A stretch of 64,000 bases of DNA. It comes from an uncultured Bacteroidales bacterium. Its GTDB lineage: Bacteria > Bacteroidota > Bacteroidia > Bacteroidales > Marinilabiliaceae. The notes beneath the pieces were generated by a model, which saw only the letters and a list, made by a program, of their open reading frames with translations, was not told the origin of the DNA and did not search any database. Made by a program: the position numbers and the translations under genes. The first letter of the stretch is position 1, and every line of letters starts with the position of its first letter. The stretch is taken from the NCBI GenBank assembly GCA_934699135.1, contig CAKUVM010000002.1:69296-133295 (forward strand), read 5' to 3'. Shown here piece by piece: positions 60,838-64,000 of this stretch.

Positions 60838-60840
60838 GGC

Positions 60841-62553
60841 CTATTTCTTTTTCGACAGATTGGCGCGCTTGTCTCCCGCATGACTGGCCACGGTGCCATT
60901 GAGCAAGCCAACGTAGCGAGCGTCATCGGTCAGGACGTCCACCGCCGTCTTGAGCTGAACGTCATATTGCAGGGCGTGGGCGATGGCCGCCTTCCGGTAA
61001 TTGACGGCCCTTATCATCTCGTCCTCCACAAGCGGGCGCACCTGGTCCTTGGCGTCGGCCATGTCGCGGTCGATATTGGCGGCCATAGGGGCCCGCAGCG
61101 CGTCTATGGCGTCTTTCGCGCCGTCATAGAGGCCTTCGGCCTTGGCCATTTTGACGAGTCTCTCATAGGCGTCTTGCGAGGCCGTCCGATAGGTGAACTT
61201 TGGTTGCGACTTCATGAACGTGACGAAGTCGGCATAGGCTTTGTCGTCCATGCGGCCGTCAGCCCCGAGGGGCATGGGCTTGCCGCTCTCCAGGAAACTG
61301 AGGGCGTAGCGGAACGGGTAGTCGCCCATGACCACGGAGAGGCACACGGGGTTATATTTTCGCTCGGCGAGCATGACGTCGGGCGAGATGCCGCCGCCGT
61401 CATAGACCGTGCGGCCGTGGCGAGTCTTGAACGCCGAGATGAGCGAGTCCGGCACATAGTCCACGGCCCCGTCCTCGTCTCGTGTGCTGTAGTCGATGGC
61501 CTGGATGCACCTGCCGGAGGGCGTGTAATACTTTGCTGTGGTCACTTTCAGGTAGCCGTCATAGGCCACCTCACGGGTGGCCTGCACCAGCCCCTTGCCG
61601 AAAGATCGCTGACCCAAGATCACGGCCCTGTCCAAATCTTGCAAAGCCCCCGCCACAATCTCGCTCGCCGAGGCCGAAGCGCGGTTGATGAGCACGGCCA
61701 TGGGCATGACGGTGTCTAGCGGCAGGCGGAAAGCTGTGTAGATGCGGTCCGCCGCCTTGCGGCGGCCTCTGGTGGAGAGAATCTGAAGGCCCTCGGGGAC
61801 GAAGAAGTTGACAATCTGGAGGCTCTCGTCGAGCAGGCCGCCGGCGTTGCCGCGAAGGTCAAGGACGAGCCTCTTGGCCCCCTTGTTATCCCGCAGGTCA
61901 AGGAACGCCTTGCGTATGGCCTCGGCGCAGCCCGACTCGAAGCCCGTGAGGCTTATGTAGCCCACCTCGTCATTGAGCATGCCGTAATACTCCAGGGCCT
62001 CTAGTTTAATGGCCTCTCGCTTAATGTTGAATTTCAGCGGCTTGGACACGCCTGGCCTCTCAATCTCCACCTTGATGGTCTCTCCGGCCTTACCTCGGAG
62101 CCGAGAGCTCACCTCATCGACCTTCTTGCCTCTCATGCTCTCGCCGTCGATGGCCAAGAAACGGTCTCCGGCGCGCAAGCCGGCCTTGCAGGAGGGCGTG
62201 CCGGCGTAGACCTCGCGCACGTTGATGAGGTTGGTGTCTGCCGAGAGGGCTATTATGGAGCCCACGCCGCCATATTCACCATCGATGTGGAACTTGTACG
62301 CCTCCTTGTCCTTTTCGGGGATATAGGTGGTGTAGGGGTCAAGCTCAGAGAGCATTGACTGTATGGCCGTGGGGATGAGGCGGTCGGGGTCCGGCTCCTC
62401 CACATAGCTCATATTAAGCTCCTTGAAGACGGAAAAGAAAATGTCTAGATTCTTGCTTATCTTGAAGTCGCGGTCATCACCGCGGAATGCGGTGAATGCG
62501 ACCGCGACGCAGGAGACGGCGGCCAAAGATGCCACCCAGTAACCTCTCTTCAT
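60841..62553 (-). CDS. S41 C-terminal processing protease with PDZ domain
   Basis: A 570-residue protease with an N-terminal signal/anchor (~5-23), a PDZ domain (~95-175; GGVGSIIALSADTNLINVRE, PSCKAGLRAGDRFLAIDG) and the S41 catalytic core: DLRGNAGGLLDE, the nucleophile Ser in NRASASASEIVAGAL and the general-base Lys in GQRSFGKGLVQ. It works in the periplasm on C-termini of envelope proteins. The C-terminal ~170 residues form a helical extension common in Bacteroidetes homologues. The CPBP gene follows at once. Confidence 0.93.
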   Translation of the reverse strand: MKRGYWVASLAAVSCVAVAFTAFRGDDRDFKISKNLDIFFSVFKELNMSYVEEPDPDRLIPTAIQSMLSELDPYTTYIPEKDKEAYKFHIDGEYGGVGSIIALSADTNLINVREVYAGTPSCKAGLRAGDRFLAIDGESMRGKKVDEVSSRLRGKAGETIKVEIERPGVSKPLKFNIKREAIKLEALEYYGMLNDEVGYISLTGFESGCAEAIRKAFLDLRDNKGAKRLVLDLRGNAGGLLDESLQIVNFFVPEGLQILSTRGRRKAADRIYTAFRLPLDTVMPMAVLINRASASASEIVAGALQDLDRAVILGQRSFGKGLVQATREVAYDGYLKVTTAKYYTPSGRCIQAIDYSTRDEDGAVDYVPDSLISAFKTRHGRTVYDGGGISPDVMLAERKYNPVCLSVVMGDYPFRYALSFLESGKPMPLGADGRMDDKAYADFVTFMKSQPKFTYRTASQDAYERLVKMAKAEGLYDGAKDAIDALRAPMAANIDRDMADAKDQVRPLVEDEMIRAVNYRKAAIAHALQYDVQLKTAVDVLTDDARYVGLLNGTVASHAGDKRANLSKKK

Positions 62554-62662
62554 TATTCTCTTTATGACGCAGGAAAAAATTGAAAATGTAGCAACAATGA
62601 TGTTCGGCTTAAAGGTAGTAATATTTTAATTATGCTAGAGAGGAGAAAAAGCGACAACGCAG

Positions 62663-62693
62663 TTTGGAATGTGGGCGATATGTTATATCTTTG
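62663..62693 (+). promoter_or_regulatory. Consensus promoter of tRNA-Phe (plus copy)
   Basis: TTTG at 62663-62666, a 19-bp gap, then TATCTTTG at 62686-62693: the full Bacteroidetes -33/-7 consensus, with a predicted start near 62700, 9 nt before the tRNA. Confidence 0.85.
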
Positions 62694-62708
62694 CACTCAC
62701 GAAGGGAT

Positions 62709-62781
<73 letters not shown>

Positions 62782-62783
62782 CG

Positions 62784-62829
62784 ACAGCGGCCTCTGACAT
62801 CCGCACGGATGTCAGAGGCCGCTGTTTTT
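62784..62829 (+). terminator. Terminator of tRNA-Phe (plus copy)
   Basis: 20-nt complementary arms (62784-62803 with 62806-62825) followed by TTTT. Confidence 0.9.
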
Positions 62830-62900
62830 ATACCCAACCCGCCTTGAGCAGATTGAAAATGCGCATCCCTTTTCTTACATTCGCGCAAAAGCGAAATCAT

Positions 62901-63836
62901 ATGGCCATTATAGCAAACCCCCTGTACGACACCGTATTCAAGTTCCTTATGGAAGACAGGCGCGCCAGCGCGATTATCATAGGGAGGCTGCTCCAAAAGA
63001 AAATAAAGTCCATCAAGCAAAGGAATAACGATGTGACGCAGGCGGGCGTGGACGGCCTGCGCCTCCTGAGGCTGGACTACGCCGCCGTGGTGGAAGACGA
63101 GGACGGGCACGAGGTTGAGGTGTGCATAGAGTTGCAGAGGGCCTCGACGGAGACGGAGGTGGAGAGGTTCAGGCAATATCTGGCCACGCAATACTCCAAC
63201 AAGGCCAACGTGGACAAACACGGGAATCCGCTGCATATCATATCGATATACTTTCTCGGCCACAACCTGGACAAGGACGAGACCCCCGCCGTGATGTATG
63301 TGGACCACGTGTGCCGCGACGAGGGCCTGCAAATTCTGAAGACGCCAAAGCTTGTCTTCGTGGAAGCTATGACTCACAACCTCATAATAGTCCAGACGCT
63401 AAAGCTAAAGCCGCGCCCCAACACGCTGCTTGGCAGGCTACTGGACATTTTCAGGATAAAACCCGAAAAGCGGTCAGACAAGACCATAGAGTATGACGAG
63501 CGAGAGGACGAGGAGGATTCCGGAATGGTGACGGTGCTCCGCAGACTGGAGCAGGCCGCGGCTAACGAGAAGCTAAAGAAAGAGATGCTGCTCGAAGACG
63601 AGCTGCTGACCATAATAAAAAACGTCAAGACCGCACAACAAGCGAAAGAAGAAGCACTACAAGAGCTGGAAGAGAAGCAACAGGAACTGAAGGAGAAGCA
63701 GCAGGAATTAGAGAGAACACAACAGGAGTTGAAGGAAACGAGAGACGAACTGAAGGAAACGAGAGACGAACTGAAGGGGACAAAAGAGATGATGCAAAAG
63801 ATGGCAGACGCCATGAGAAAGGCCGGCCTGATGTGA
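62901..63836 (+). CDS. Rpn/PDDEXK-nuclease-family protein with coiled-coil tail
   Basis: From the ATG at 62901 the product is 311 residues; the longer frame crosses the tRNA-Phe gene and is rejected. Residues 1-~200 match the PD-(D/E)XK family of Rpn-like 'transposases': NPLYDTVFKFLMED at the start, then LDYAAV (Asp59) and IELQR (Glu77-x-Gln79), the expected catalytic residues. Rpn proteins of E. coli are DNA endonucleases that promote recombination; activity here is inferred. The last ~90 residues are a highly charged coiled coil of heptads (EKQQEL, ETRDELK) encoded by near-identical tandem DNA repeats. No IS ends were seen around the gene. Confidence 0.8.
   Translation: MAIIANPLYDTVFKFLMEDRRASAIIIGRLLQKKIKSIKQRNNDVTQAGVDGLRLLRLDYAAVVEDEDGHEVEVCIELQRASTETEVERFRQYLATQYSNKANVDKHGNPLHIISIYFLGHNLDKDETPAVMYVDHVCRDEGLQILKTPKLVFVEAMTHNLIIVQTLKLKPRPNTLLGRLLDIFRIKPEKRSDKTIEYDEREDEEDSGMVTVLRRLEQAAANEKLKKEMLLEDELLTIIKNVKTAQQAKEEALQELEEKQQELKEKQQELERTQQELKETRDELKETRDELKGTKEMMQKMADAMRKAGLM
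63662..63785 (+). repeat. Tandem heptad-coding repeats inside the PDDEXK gene
   Basis: Short direct repeats encode successive seven-residue units; the clearest is a 21-nt unit ending in GAGACGAACTGAAGG, present twice in direct succession (about 63736-63777). They preserve frame, so copy number could change without breaking the protein. Confidence 0.7.
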
Positions 63837-64000
63837 AAAAACCGGTTCTTGCCAAAACTTGCAAATTTTGGCTAGGGGCGTAATGAGAGGCCACCCAAAA
63901 CATCTAAAGTTAAGGCGATACTTAGAAGCTGTTTTGAATTATGTGGAAATAAATGCTATGTGACAGCGTAAATAATTAAAAGTCAGTTGGTTAAGCAGGA
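63837..64000. other. Non-coding right end of the window
   Basis: No gene, RNA or clear terminator is seen in these 164 bases; the sequence is more AT-rich than most of the window. Confidence 0.5.

Noticed and set aside
63660..63785. CRISPR-like array
   Set aside because: The repeats are contiguous, lack unique spacers and encode a coiled coil in frame.

Overview
The window looks like a chromosomal piece of a G+C-rich Bacteroidales bacterium, possibly Muribaculaceae or a relative (family assignment is inference). The evidence is a SusC/SusD outer-membrane pair, lipoprotein signals, the gene order purH-mreB-mreC-mreD-mrdA-rodA, DUF4954 and YfhO proteins typical of the phylum, weak Shine-Dalgarno sequences, and many Bacteroidetes-type promoter boxes (TAnnTTTG). 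No phage, insertion sequence, rRNA or CRISPR array was seen.

1-7.5 kb (minus): a glycan-uptake locus, apparently for xylan: SusC-like transporter, SusD-like lipoprotein, glycan-binding surface lipoprotein, and a GH10 xylanase with inserted CBM modules, cut by the left edge. 7.5-8.46 kb is a long non-coding spacer. 8.46-15 kb (plus): carB, then a four-gene 2-oxoacid:ferredoxin oxidoreductase operon (D-A-B-C). 15-19.3 kb (minus): an exported metallophosphoesterase followed by a TonB-dependent receptor. 19.5-21.5 kb (plus): DUF177-rpmF, a nucleoside deaminase and a Nudix hydrolase. 21.6-23.2 kb (minus): metK and tRNA-Ala. 23.3-31.5 kb (minus): purH plus the rod-shape/elongasome operon. 31.6-36 kb (minus): glmS, rbfA, a methyltransferase and a LolC/E-like permease.

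36.2-47.1 kb (plus): a tightly spaced run of a class A penicillin-binding protein, a flippase-like membrane protein, lpxK, purine nucleoside phosphorylase, a nucleotidyltransferase-like protein, YfhO and DUF4954; then fabH alone. 48.3-50.3 kb (minus): an O-methyltransferase and an M16 peptidase. 50.4-53.4 kb (minus) is a low-G+C patch with two secreted proteins of unknown function and a solitary cytosine-5 DNA methyltransferase fused to an N-terminal helix-turn-helix. 53.5-58.7 kb (minus): recA, hflX and polA. 58.7-62.8 kb: a possible small RNA, two identical tRNA-Phe genes in inverted orientation, hsp20, a CPBP protease and an S41 protease. The right end carries a PD-(D/E)XK protein with a repetitive coiled-coil tail.

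Most of the window is housekeeping: envelope growth (PBP2/RodA/MreBCD, PBP1A, LpxK, GlmS), nucleotide metabolism (CarB, PurH, PNP, deaminase, Nudix) and DNA repair. The places most worth a second look are the perfect palindrome at the recA promoter, the terminator sitting directly in front of one tRNA-Phe copy, the orphan small-RNA-like unit beside polA, the low-G+C patch with the HTH-methyltransferase fusion, and the phosphoesterase/TonB-receptor pair. I did not find an unambiguous new multi-gene system.
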